Positions 1-7,296 of a stretch of 15,605 bases of DNA are shown piece by piece. The notes under the pieces were generated by a model. That model saw only the letters and a program-made list of their open reading frames with translations. It did not search any database and was not told the DNA's origin. Numbering within the stretch: position 1 is the stretch's first letter; every line of letters starts with the position of its first letter. The stretch is from NCBI GenBank assembly GCA_023250385.1, contig JAHFAU010000030.1, positions 1 through 15,605 on the forward strand, written 5' to 3'. Both the position numbers and the translations under genes were made by a program. Source of the stretch: Anaerolineales bacterium (GTDB lineage Bacteria > Chloroflexota > Anaerolineae > Anaerolineales > E44-bin32).

Positions 1-2884
1 CGATCCCCATGCCGGTGTCCTCAATCTCGGCAGTCACCCAGCGCCGATCGGACCCGGAGCGGGATTGAGTGCGAACTGCGATTCTTCCCCCTGCCGGTGT
101 GTAGTGCATCGCATTGGTCAGCAGGTTGGTAAAGACCTGCCCGAGCAGCCGGCGATCGACGCTGGCCTTGGGCAGCCGCGGCTCAGCCTCGATCGTGAGC
201 TCCAATCCTCGCGAGCCGGCCAGGCTGCGGCGGTCTTCGACCAGCGCCGTGAGCAGCTCGCCAATGTCGAGGGCTTCTGGGTTGAAGGGAGTCGCCCCGG
301 CCTCCAGGCGTGAGAGCGAGAGCAGATCATCGATCAGGTTGGCGAGCCGTTCGCTCTCGCGGGTAAGGGTCTGCAGGTAGCGGGCGGATTTGGCTCGATC
401 GTCAGTGGTTTCCAAAAGATCCAGATAGAGTCGAATGTTGGTGAGCGGAGTGCGGAGTTCGTGCGACACGTCCGAGACGAACTGAGACTTGAGGCGATCG
501 ACTTCCTTCAAGGCGCTGATGTCGTGCTCGACTCCGACCAGGTTGATCACCTGCCTGGAGGCGTCCAAGACTGACTGGACGGTGACGACTGCGTCGTAGG
601 TCGAGCCGTTCTTGCGCCGGTTCACCACCTCTCCGCTCCAAGTGTCGCCGCTCAAGATGGTGTCCCACATCTGGTCATAAAACTCGCGGGGGTGATGGCC
701 GCTTTTGATGATCTTGGGCGTCTTCCCGACCGCCTCCAGGAACCCATACCCGTTAAGCCGTTCCCAGGCTGAGTTGACGAACTCGATCTGCCCGTGCCGG
801 TTCATCACGAACACCGCGTCGCCAACGTTGGCCAGGATAGCGCCCAGCCGGTCGCGCTCGGCCGCCAGGGCGGCCTCCAGGGCCTTCCGCTCGGAGATGT
901 CGAAGACCAGGATGCTGACCCCTGCAGGCTTGTCCTGCTCGTCGGTGACCAAACTGACCGCCGCGATGGCCGGAATATGGCGATCGAACTGACTCAGAAA
1001 TGCGGTCTCGTAGGCATCCCTGGCAGGCAGCTCGCCGCGCAGCCGCGCTTGATAGCGCTGCAAGAACTCCTGGCCGGCCTCTTTCGGGAGGCAGACCGTG
1101 ACCGGTTGACCCAAGAGCTCTTCCGCTTTGTACTCGACGATATCGGCGAAGGCCTGATTGACATATACGAAGCGGGCCTCCAGATCGGCCTGGAAGATTC
1201 CGCCAACCGCAGTCTCGACCAGGGCGCGGTAGCGGGCTTCGGACAGAGCCAGGTCGCGAGTGCGCTCGTTGACTTCGATCTCCAGGCGATGGGCCTGGGA
1301 AGCAATCTGGCCGTATAGATGGGCGTTCTCCAAGGCAACCGCGGCCTGGGCCGCAAAGGCGATCAGCAAGTCCAGATCGCGATCGCGGAATGGGCGCTGG
1401 GCGCCAAGCCGGCGAACCGTCATGACCCCCATCGTCCGCTGCCGCACCTTCAGGGGGGCCATCATGAGCACCTCGGGTTCCTGCTCGGGCGTCCCGGGCA
1501 CTTGAAGACCACGCGGATCGGCCGGCGGGTCGTTACTGATTAGCGGCTTGCCACTCTCGACAACATGGCCGACCAGTCCCTCGCCGGGCTTGAGGTCGAG
1601 CGCCTGGAAAGCCGAGGCAGGCTCGTCGAGCGCGATCACGCAACGCAGACTGTTGGTCTGTGGTTCGTGCAAGTGAATCCGGCTGCCGTCTGCCAGCAGC
1701 AGGTCTTTGGCCTTCTCGGCGATCAGCTTAAGCACCGTCTCCTGGTCGAGGGAGGCCGAGATCGACCGGGCAGTGAGGATCAGGGCCTGAGCCTCCTCCG
1801 CCCGCTGGTTGGCCTCGTCGAGCAGGCGGGCGTGCTGGACCGCAATGGCGGCCATGGTGGCGACCGCCTGAGCCCGCTCGACCTGTTCCTCGGGGAAGGT
1901 CCGGGATTTGTCCTTCATAAAGAGACCCAGGGCGCCGATGGGCCGATCACCGGCGATCAGCGGCACACCCAAATAGGCTCGAACGCCCGTCTCCACCCAG
2001 GAAGGCAGAGCACTCGGATGGTGGGAGTACTCATGGAGCAGGAGCGGCTTGCGAGTCTCGATCAACCGCCAGGCCAGCCCCTCGCCTTTCGGCGTGGTTT
2101 CGTGCCTGAGCGAACCGGGCAGGCCGACCAGATAGGGATAGGACAGCTTCTCACCGTCGGGGTCAAGTAGCGCGATTGCCCCGGCTTCCGCGTCCACCAC
2201 CTCGACGGCCATGTCCAGGACTTTCTTTAGCACGTCGGAAAGATCGAGCGAGCTGGCCACTGCCTCGATCACCTGGCTGCGCAGCCGCTCCCGCTCAAGG
2301 GCCTGCCGCATCTCGGCCCGGGCCCGCACGTGACCGAGGGCGATCGCCACATGGTCGGCGAGGGTGGCCACCATTGGTCGGTCTTCCGCAGTCAGCCAGG
2401 GGGCGGTCACGCTCAGGGCTCCCAGTGGGCGATCGTCAAGCACCAAGGGACTGACTATCGTGGGATGGTCCCCCAGGACCCGCATGACTGGACCGAGCAG
2501 CGCCCGAAGCCGCGCAGGCATGAGCTGCTCCACGACCTGGGCTCGGTCCTCTGTGAACACCGGCTGCCGGGTTTCGAGCGCACGGCGGTAGAGATCGACC
2601 TCCCGAGGGTCGAACCGGTAACCATCGATTGACTCGCCGGTCAGCCGTTTCAGCTGACGTTCGATGGAGGAGTTAAGGAAGAGGCCCCGCACGACCATCT
2701 GCCCATCGGGCTGTAATAAGGAAACGCCGCCATACAGCTCCAGCCGGCGCAGCTCCTTGCTGACTGAATACACCAGGTCCTCTTCGCTGGCCGCCGCCTG
2801 TCGCGCCACTCCAGCGGCCGCGGCGAGGGCAGCCTGCCAAACTTCTCGGGTGTTTGGTTTGGTATCTTGGATTTGGACGACCAC
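1..2884 (-). CDS. Multi-GAF/PAS sensor histidine kinase (C-terminus cut by window edge)
   Basis: About 961 codons are open in one minus-strand frame with no stop, running off the left edge. No signal peptide or membrane segment is visible, so this is a soluble sensor kinase. Domains in order: three GAF-like domains (about residues 20-180, 195-345, 360-515), a short coiled linker, two PAS domains (about 540-660 and 676-785), then HisKA with the phosphoacceptor in the H-box SHELRTPLTN (His808). The HATPase follows, with N-box residues NLLTNAMHYTP, and is cut just after the DTGMG box. It should autophosphorylate on His808 and pass phosphate to a response regulator that is not in the window. An in-frame TAG at 2912-2914 limits the start. 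I chose GTG at 2884 because GAGG lies about 8 bases upstream; TTG at 2890 is the alternative. Ligands are unknown. The histidine kinase call is secure; the domain borders are approximate. Confidence 0.93.
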   Translation of the reverse strand, partial: MVVQIQDTKPNTREVWQAALAAAAGVARQAAASEEDLVYSVSKELRRLELYGGVSLLQPDGQMVVRGLFLNSSIERQLKRLTGESIDGYRFDPREVDLYRRALETRQPVFTEDRAQVVEQLMPARLRALLGPVMRVLGDHPTIVSPLVLDDRPLGALSVTAPWLTAEDRPMVATLADHVAIALGHVRARAEMRQALERERLRSQVIEAVASSLDLSDVLKKVLDMAVEVVDAEAGAIALLDPDGEKLSYPYLVGLPGSLRHETTPKGEGLAWRLIETRKPLLLHEYSHHPSALPSWVETGVRAYLGVPLIAGDRPIGALGLFMKDKSRTFPEEQVERAQAVATMAAIAVQHARLLDEANQRAEEAQALILTARSISASLDQETVLKLIAEKAKDLLLADGSRIHLHEPQTNSLRCVIALDEPASAFQALDLKPGEGLVGHVVESGKPLISNDPPADPRGLQVPGTPEQEPEVLMMAPLKVRQRTMGVMTVRRLGAQRPFRDRDLDLLIAFAAQAAVALENAHLYGQIASQAHRLEIEVNERTRDLALSEARYRALVETAVGGIFQADLEARFVYVNQAFADIVEYKAEELLGQPVTVCLPKEAGQEFLQRYQARLRGELPARDAYETAFLSQFDRHIPAIAAVSLVTDEQDKPAGVSILVFDISERKALEAALAAERDRLGAILANVGDAVFVMNRHGQIEFVNSAWERLNGYGFLEAVGKTPKIIKSGHHPREFYDQMWDTILSGDTWSGEVVNRRKNGSTYDAVVTVQSVLDASRQVINLVGVEHDISALKEVDRLKSQFVSDVSHELRTPLTNIRLYLDLLETTDDRAKSARYLQTLTRESERLANLIDDLLSLSRLEAGATPFNPEALDIGELLTALVEDRRSLAGSRGLELTIEAEPRLPKASVDRRLLGQVFTNLLTNAMHYTPAGGRIAVRTQSRSGSDRRWVTAEIEDTGMGI

Positions 2885-2908
2885 TCGCAAAGCCTCGAGG
2901 GGGCGGCG

Positions 2909-2917
2909 AGTCTAGCA
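2909..2917 (-). promoter_or_regulatory. Possible extended -10 element for the sensor kinase gene
   Basis: On the minus strand TGC is directly followed by TAGACT, which matches TATAAT at 4 of 6 positions, about 25 bases upstream of the GTG start at 2884. I see no good -35 at the right distance. This is a weak candidate based on pattern only. Confidence 0.22.
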
Positions 2918-2943
2918 TGGAACCAGCCTCGCCGCCGGTTGCC

Positions 2944-2972
2944 TTTACACCATAATCCCAAGGCGGTAGACT
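2944..2972 (+). promoter_or_regulatory. Putative sigma70-type promoter of the UbiA-family gene
   Basis: TTTACA (2944-2949, 5 of 6 to consensus) is separated by 17 bases from TAGACT (2967-2972, 4 of 6). Transcription would start near 2979, leaving a leader of about 25 bases that carries the AGGTGGAG ribosome binding site before the ATG at 3005. Spacing and position are right. The -10 is imperfect. Confidence 0.45.
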
Positions 2973-3004
2973 GGCTGTGACCTTTAAGTCCCAGAGGTGG
3001 AGAG

Positions 3005-4012
3005 ATGTCTGTTCTCGCAAATTGGAAAGAGGTGATGGACACCGCAAACCTGTCTCCGGACAAGGAGATGGACCCGGTCAGCAAGTGGCTGATCATCACC
3101 CGGGCGGCCGTGTTCACGATGACGGCGACCTCCGGCATGATTGGAGGACTGCTCGCCGCCGCGGTCGCTCAGAACCCGGACTGGCTCAATTTCGGCCTGG
3201 CGTTTGTTGGGCTGGTCATCGCCCATGCCGCAAACAACATGAACAACGACTACTTCGATCTGGAAGGCGGAGTAGACACCGACGACTATGCCCGGGCGCA
3301 GTATGCCCCGCATCCGGTTCTTTCTGGAATGCTGACCAAGCGTGGTTTAGGCAGCGCAGTGCTGGTGTTCAATGCGATCGACCTCCTGATTCTGATCGTG
3401 CTTTACCTGCGCACCGATTGGCCGGTGCTGGTCTTCGCTCTGGCCGGACTATTCATCAGCTTCTTCTATGTGGCGCCCCCGCTCAAACTGAAACACCATG
3501 GATTCGGGGAGCCGGGGGTGTTCTTGGTGTGGGGGCCGCTGATGATCGGGGGGACCTACTACGTAACGGCGGGTAGCCTCCCGCCGGCCGGTGTGTGGCT
3601 GGCGACTATTCCCTATGCTCTGGCGGTAGCCACGGTGCTGATGGGAAAGCACATCGACAAGCGAGAGGCCGACCAGGTCAAGGGCATCCACACTCTTCCA
3701 GTGATCCTCGGAGGGCAAGCTTCGCTACAGATCAATATGGCCTTGATGGTGGCATTTTATGTGATTGTGGTGGCGCTTGTGCTGACCGGCACGCTTGGGG
3801 TCTGGGTGCTGCTGGTGTTTCTTGCAATCCCCCGCCTAAAGACCGCGCTGGAAATCTACAGCAAACCCAAACCTGAGCAGCCGCCGGAAAACTATCCGGT
3901 CTGGCCGCTGTGGTACGTCTCGTGGGCCTTTTACCACAACAAGCGGGCCGGGTTGTTGTTCGTGATCGGGTTGGTCATTAACTTACTCGTTCCAATACAC
4001 TTGAGTATCTAG
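3005..4012 (+). CDS. UbiA-family prenyltransferase (MenA/UbiA-like)
   Basis: This 335-residue polytopic membrane protein should transfer a prenyl group from a polyprenyl diphosphate to an acceptor. Both metal-diphosphate motifs are present: NNDYFDLEGGVD at residues 80-91 (Asp82, Asp85, Asp91) and DKREAD at 218-223, followed by KGIHTLPVILG, the usual tail of the second motif. Hydrophobic segments fill most of the rest, about eight or nine helices. FYVAPPLKLK near 154-163 resembles the Y-P-L-K loop of the family. The ATG at 3005 has a clear AGGTGGAG ribosome binding site. It stands alone: the neighbour on the left is divergent and the next gene is convergent with a 2-bp gap. The acceptor cannot be read from sequence. 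A naphthoate or benzoquinone ring, a tetrapyrrole, or a lipid headgroup are all possible, and no menaquinone genes sit beside it. Family call firm, substrate open. Confidence 0.88.
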   Translation: MSVLANWKEVMDTANLSPDKEMDPVSKWLIITRAAVFTMTATSGMIGGLLAAAVAQNPDWLNFGLAFVGLVIAHAANNMNNDYFDLEGGVDTDDYARAQYAPHPVLSGMLTKRGLGSAVLVFNAIDLLILIVLYLRTDWPVLVFALAGLFISFFYVAPPLKLKHHGFGEPGVFLVWGPLMIGGTYYVTAGSLPPAGVWLATIPYALAVATVLMGKHIDKREADQVKGIHTLPVILGGQASLQINMALMVAFYVIVVALVLTGTLGVWVLLVFLAIPRLKTALEIYSKPKPEQPPENYPVWPLWYVSWAFYHNKRAGLLFVIGLVINLLVPIHLSI

Positions 4013-4014
4013 CT

Positions 4015-4893
4015 TCAGGCGTGCGCCCGGTTGGGGGCGAAGGCCTCCCGCATCCAACCTGGGATGCGGCGGGGACGGCCAGTCCGCAGGTCGACCGTGA
4101 GCCAGAGGGTTTGGGCCCGCGCCAGTAGCCCCTGTTGCGAACCTCTGAAGATGGCATAGTGCCGCTCGGCAGAGGCCTGCCTCACCGAGCCCAGCCAGGT
4201 GCGGACCTCGAGCTCATCGCCAGCCTGAGCCGGCTGCAGGTATTCGATCCGGCTGCGTTTGACGGCCCACCCGATCCCCGCCTGAGTTGAGCCGGCATGG
4301 GTGACCCCGTAGCGCGCCCCGGCCTCGATGGCCGCCTCCTCAGTGTACGAGAGATACACTGCGTTGTTGAGATGGCCCATGGGGTCGATGTCGCGCCACT
4401 CGACCCGCCGCCGCCAGCTGACCGCACCGGGAGGAGGTGGGGGCGGATCGGGAAATGGAGCACGTCGGAGGACCTGCGGCGCCTCCGATCCGCCGAACAA
4501 CGCCTCGATGATCTCGGCGGGGATAGTGGCCGGAGCTGCGGCCGCCAGATCGAAGAATACCCAGTCGGTGTGGGCCTGGGCAGCCAGCTCGGCCGAGCCT
4601 GAGATCCGAAACTCGTAGGCCCGCCTGGCAAGCGCCCGGCGAGTGGCCGGGACATACGTCGTGACTTCCAGCAGGTCGCCGTAGCGGACTGGGCGCAGGT
4701 ACTCGATTTCGGTGTCGCGTGCTAGCCATGCGCGCTGCATCGCCGAGTAGTACTCCGGCGTGTACCCGGCGGAGATCGAGTGCCGCCAGGCCACCTCCTG
4801 CGCCAGCCGCAGGTAGGCGGCATTGTTCAACACCCCGTAAGCGTCGCACTCATCGTGTCGGATGCGAAAGGTTTCGCTGTGTGTGCTGACCAT
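4015..4893 (-). CDS. Tandem hot-dog acyl thioesterase
   Basis: A 292-residue soluble protein made of two 4HBT-type hot-dog domains, likely to hydrolyse acyl-CoA or acyl-ACP thioesters. Domain 1 (about residues 5-140) has the signature HDECDAYGVLNNAAYLRL at 13-30. Domain 2 (about 157-285) repeats it as RDIDPMGHLNNAVYLSY at 167-183. Asp17 and Asp170 occupy the usual catalytic acid position. The domains are joined by a proline-rich linker at 149-155. The layout recalls FatA/FatB-type acyl-ACP thioesterases, which also pair two hot-dogs. I chose ATG at 4893 because the domain begins there, although GGAG sits too close to it to serve as ribosome binding site. In-frame GTG at 4923, preceded by AGGCGGG about 6 bases upstream, is a real alternative and would overlap the previous gene. 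It is the last gene of the SPT-like operon, 41 bp after the reductase gene, so it probably works on the same acyl pool. Confidence 0.85.
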   Translation of the reverse strand: MVSTHSETFRIRHDECDAYGVLNNAAYLRLAQEVAWRHSISAGYTPEYYSAMQRAWLARDTEIEYLRPVRYGDLLEVTTYVPATRRALARRAYEFRISGSAELAAQAHTDWVFFDLAAAAPATIPAEIIEALFGGSEAPQVLRRAPFPDPPPPPPGAVSWRRRVEWRDIDPMGHLNNAVYLSYTEEAAIEAGARYGVTHAGSTQAGIGWAVKRSRIEYLQPAQAGDELEVRTWLGSVRQASAERHYAIFRGSQQGLLARAQTLWLTVDLRTGRPRRIPGWMREAFAPNRAHA

Positions 4894-4934
4894 CTCCGGT
4901 GGGGAAGATCTGGGAGGCAGCACGCGCCGCCCGC

Positions 4935-5942
4935 CTAGAGCCAGCCCTCGGTCCGGTACCAGTCGGCGGTCTGCCGCAGCCGGGCTGGCAGCGGCTGAGC
5001 CGGCCGAAACCCGAGCTGCTGCTGGGCCTTGGCCGGAGAGCACGACCAGGATCCGGCGAATCCTTCCCTGGCTTTGTCGATGTTGATGATATCCGGCGGC
5101 CGCCCGGTTAGCCGCGCCAAGACCTCAAACCCCGCTGCGACGGTAAAGGTCAGGAGCTGCGGAATGCGGAGGTTGACATCCCGCCGACGGCCGAGCGCGG
5201 CGGCCAGTTGGGCACCCAATTCTGCGTAGGTCAAATGCTCATCGTAACCGGCGTAGTACAAGCCGGAGGCCTCTGATCCAGGAACGGCCCGTTCGCCGCG
5301 GTCTGCGGCACGAATTAGCAGGCTCGCCAGATCGGCCGCGTGGATGAGCGAGTAACGTTGCTGTGGCCGGACCGGGATCAGGTGGACCCCGAGCTTCACC
5401 AGTCGAAACATCTTGTAGACATCCCGATCCCATTCGCCGAAAACAATCGGGGCCCGCACTATAGTGAGCGGGACCTTCGTGCCAGATGCACGGGCGGCCC
5501 GCTCGCCGGCCAACTTGCTCCGCCCGTAGTTGGAGACCGGCGCGTCCGGGTCCTGCTCGTTCCGGGGCTGATCGTCGGGGTTCGGTCCGCCGGCTGCCAG
5601 CGAGGAGAGGACCACCAGACTCGGCGGTGAGCCGGCACGGGCACAGGCTTCGGCCAAATTGCGGGTTCCGGCTTCGTTGACCAAGTGGAAAGCTTCCCGG
5701 GAGCGGGCGGTGAGCGCCCCCGCCAAGTGGTAGACCACACCCACACCGGCCAGCGCCGGTTGCAGGCTGGCGGGATCGGTGATGTCGCCAATTGTGAGGG
5801 TGACCTGGTCGGTGGACAGCCGACGGGTGTCGGAGGTCGGGCGGACCAGGCAAGTGACCCGGTCGCCTTTCTCGAGCAGGGCGTGGACTAGGTGATGGCC
5901 GATGAAACCGGTGGCGCCGGTGACCAGCACCCGGTCATTCAA
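4935..5942 (-). CDS. NAD(P)-dependent epimerase/dehydratase-family reductase (extended SDR)
   Basis: A 335-residue extended short-chain dehydrogenase. The N-terminal Rossmann fingerprint TGATGFIG is at residues 8-15, an acidic GDITD at 52-56 follows strand 3, VYHLAG is at 70-75, and the catalytic set is Ser113-Ser114 with Tyr139 and Lys143 in YGRSK. It should oxidise or reduce a hydroxyl/keto group with NAD(P). It follows the alpha-oxoamine synthase gene with an overlap of 8 bp, so the two are probably translated together and act in sequence. In bacterial sphingolipid clusters an enzyme of this type (CerR) reduces the keto group made by serine palmitoyltransferase; that role here is inferred from position. 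The start is TTG at 5942, directly after an in-frame TGA, or GTG at 5930; neither has a strong ribosome binding site. A sugar epimerase or sterol-dehydrogenase-like role remains possible. Confidence 0.85.
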   Translation of the reverse strand: MNDRVLVTGATGFIGHHLVHALLEKGDRVTCLVRPTSDTRRLSTDQVTLTIGDITDPASLQPALAGVGVVYHLAGALTARSREAFHLVNEAGTRNLAEACARAGSPPSLVVLSSLAAGGPNPDDQPRNEQDPDAPVSNYGRSKLAGERAARASGTKVPLTIVRAPIVFGEWDRDVYKMFRLVKLGVHLIPVRPQQRYSLIHAADLASLLIRAADRGERAVPGSEASGLYYAGYDEHLTYAELGAQLAAALGRRRDVNLRIPQLLTFTVAAGFEVLARLTGRPPDIINIDKAREGFAGSWSCSPAKAQQQLGFRPAQPLPARLRQTADWYRTEGWL

Positions 5943-7116
5943 TCAGGCCCAGCTCTCGCCCGACCCCTCCCAGGATATTGAGTGCCCGATCGATCTGCTC
6001 GTCGGTGTGGGTGGCCATGTAGCTGGTGCGCAGCAGGCACTGATCGGGGGGCACGGCCGGCGCCACCACCGCGTTGGTGTACAGGCCGGCCTCGAAACAC
6101 ATCTTCCAGGCCAGGAAGGTCTTCTGCATCTCGCCAATCGCGATGGGGATAATCGGGGTAACACTGGGACCCATTTGGAAACCCAGACTCTTCAGCCCCG
6201 CACGCATGCGCTCGGTGACCTGCCACAAGCGATCGATCCGCTCCGGCTCACTTTCCATGATGTCTAATGCCGCCAGCACCGCCGCCACGTTGGAGGCCGG
6301 CATCGATGCGCTGAAGATCAGCGAGCGGGCATGGTGCTGGATATAGTGAATCACATCTTTGGCCCCGGCGATGAATCCTCCCAATGAGGCGAAGGACTTG
6401 CTGAAGGTTCCCATGATCAGGTCAACCTTATTGGTGACTCCAAAGTGGGCCGCGGTACCGCGGCCGCCCCCCATCACTCCGATGCTGTGAGCGTCGTCCA
6501 CCATCAGCCGGGCGCCATGCCGCCGACAGATCTCGATCAACTCGGGCAGCGGGGCCAGGTCCCCGCCCATGCTGTAGACGCCGTCCACCGCCACCAGGAC
6601 ACCCGCGCTCTTGTCAATCTTCCCCAGAACTCGATCGAGGTGGTCCAGATCGTTGTGGGAGAAGCGGCGGGTCTCCCCAAGCGCCATCAGGGCGCCGTCG
6701 ACGATGCTGGCATGGTCGTCCTTGTCGAGCACGACCACGTCGCCCCGGCCAACCAACGAGGAGATGACTCCGAGATTGACCTGATAGCCCGTGCTGAAGA
6801 CCAGCCCGGCTTCCATGCCGACGTAATTCGCCAGCCGGACCTCGGCCTCCTGGTGCAGCGCCAGCGTACCGTTAAGGAAGCGGGATCCGGTGCAGCTCGT
6901 ACCATAGCGCTTGACGGCTGCGATAGCGGCCTCCCGCACCCGCGGATCGGTGGTGAGGCCGAGGTAGTTGTTGGAACCGATCATGAGGATCTTGCGACCG
7001 CCGATCACGACCTCCGTTCCCTCCGTGTCTTCCAAGGGGAGGAAGTAGGGATAGAGGCCGAGCTCCATCATCTGCTTTGCCTCGGTCCAGTTGGTTGCCT
7101 TCTCGAAGATGTCCAT
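5935..7116 (-). CDS. PLP-dependent alpha-oxoamine synthase, serine palmitoyltransferase type
   Basis: A 393-residue fold-type I PLP enzyme that condenses an amino acid with an acyl thioester and releases CO2. Visible signatures: SNNYLGL (48-54), TGSRFLNG (76-83), DHASIVDG (134-141, His135 stacks on PLP), VDDAHSIG (206-213, Asp207 and His210 contact the cofactor) and GTFSKSFASLGG (236-247, PLP lysine Lys240). The opening MDIFEKATNWTEA and the FSKSFASLGG form are those I associate with bacterial serine palmitoyltransferase-like enzymes more than with BioF, HemA or Kbl. Products would be 3-keto long-chain bases if the substrates are serine and palmitoyl thioester. Kbl (glycine plus acetyl-CoA) cannot be excluded from sequence alone. 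It is first in a three-gene operon with the reductase (8 bp overlap) and the thioesterase. A good promoter lies 28 bases upstream of the ATG. The ribosome binding site is weak. Confidence 0.88.
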   Translation of the reverse strand: MDIFEKATNWTEAKQMMELGLYPYFLPLEDTEGTEVVIGGRKILMIGSNNYLGLTTDPRVREAAIAAVKRYGTSCTGSRFLNGTLALHQEAEVRLANYVGMEAGLVFSTGYQVNLGVISSLVGRGDVVVLDKDDHASIVDGALMALGETRRFSHNDLDHLDRVLGKIDKSAGVLVAVDGVYSMGGDLAPLPELIEICRRHGARLMVDDAHSIGVMGGGRGTAAHFGVTNKVDLIMGTFSKSFASLGGFIAGAKDVIHYIQHHARSLIFSASMPASNVAAVLAALDIMESEPERIDRLWQVTERMRAGLKSLGFQMGPSVTPIIPIAIGEMQKTFLAWKMCFEAGLYTNAVVAPAVPPDQCLLRTSYMATHTDEQIDRALNILGGVGRELGLIE

Positions 7117-7143
7117 GCCTGGTCGCTACCCCGATCCTGCGAG

Positions 7144-7172
7144 AGGATAAGCCCCGCGAATGCGATTGTCAA
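7144..7172 (-). promoter_or_regulatory. Sigma70-type promoter of the SPT-like operon
   Basis: On the minus strand a perfect TTGACA (7172-7167) is followed after exactly 17 bases by TATCCT (7149-7144, 4 of 6 to TATAAT). Transcription should begin near 7137, giving a leader of about 20 bases before the ATG at 7116. It faces away from the serS promoter; the two -35 boxes are 28 bases apart. Confidence 0.65.
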
Positions 7173-7175
7173 ACC

Positions 7176-7186
7176 CTCGGCCCGAG
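7176..7186. promoter_or_regulatory. Small inverted repeat between two divergent promoters (possible operator)
   Basis: CTCGG-C-CCGAG is a perfect 5-1-5 inverted repeat lying between the -35 boxes of the divergent SPT-like and serS promoters. Its position would let one bound protein affect both. Repeats this short are common in GC-rich DNA, so this is only a suggestion. Confidence 0.2.
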
Positions 7187-7200
7187 CGAGACCCGTTTGC

Positions 7201-7228
7201 TTGACAGCGGGGTCCGGCCTTCTATAAT
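7201..7228 (+). promoter_or_regulatory. Perfect-consensus sigma70 promoter of serS
   Basis: TTGACA (7201-7206) and TATAAT (7223-7228) both match consensus exactly and are 16 bases apart. Transcription should start near 7235, leaving a leader of about 60 bases. It is the strongest promoter visible in the window and fits constitutive expression of a housekeeping synthetase gene. Confidence 0.85.
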
Positions 7229-7241
7229 GGTCGAGTGTCTG

Positions 7242-7272
7242 GCGCGCCCCGGGTCAAGCGATTGGGGCGCGC
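7242..7272 (+). promoter_or_regulatory. Leader hairpin upstream of serS
   Basis: GCGCGCCCC (7242-7250) pairs perfectly with GGGGCGCGC (7264-7272) around a 13-base loop, all G-C or C-G pairs. It lies just inside the predicted transcript and ends 13 bases before the GGGAGG ribosome binding site. A short run GTTT follows, too weak for a standard terminator. There is no T-box sequence. It could stabilise the mRNA or act as an attenuator; function is unproven. Confidence 0.5.
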
Positions 7273-7296
7273 GCTCGTTTATTGCGGGAGGCGGCG

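Noticed and set aside
1565..2170. Plus-strand open frame of 201 codons within the kinase region
   Set aside because: The minus strand reads continuously as GAF domains here; the plus-strand product shows no domain.
4935..7116. Reading the synthase and reductase as a Kbl-Tdh threonine degradation pair
   Set aside because: Not excluded, but the synthase start and its FSKSFASLGG motif look more like SPT-type enzymes, and a thioesterase in the operon fits lipid chemistry better.
7229..7296. A T-box leader for serS
   Set aside because: Too short, and the conserved T-box sequence is missing.
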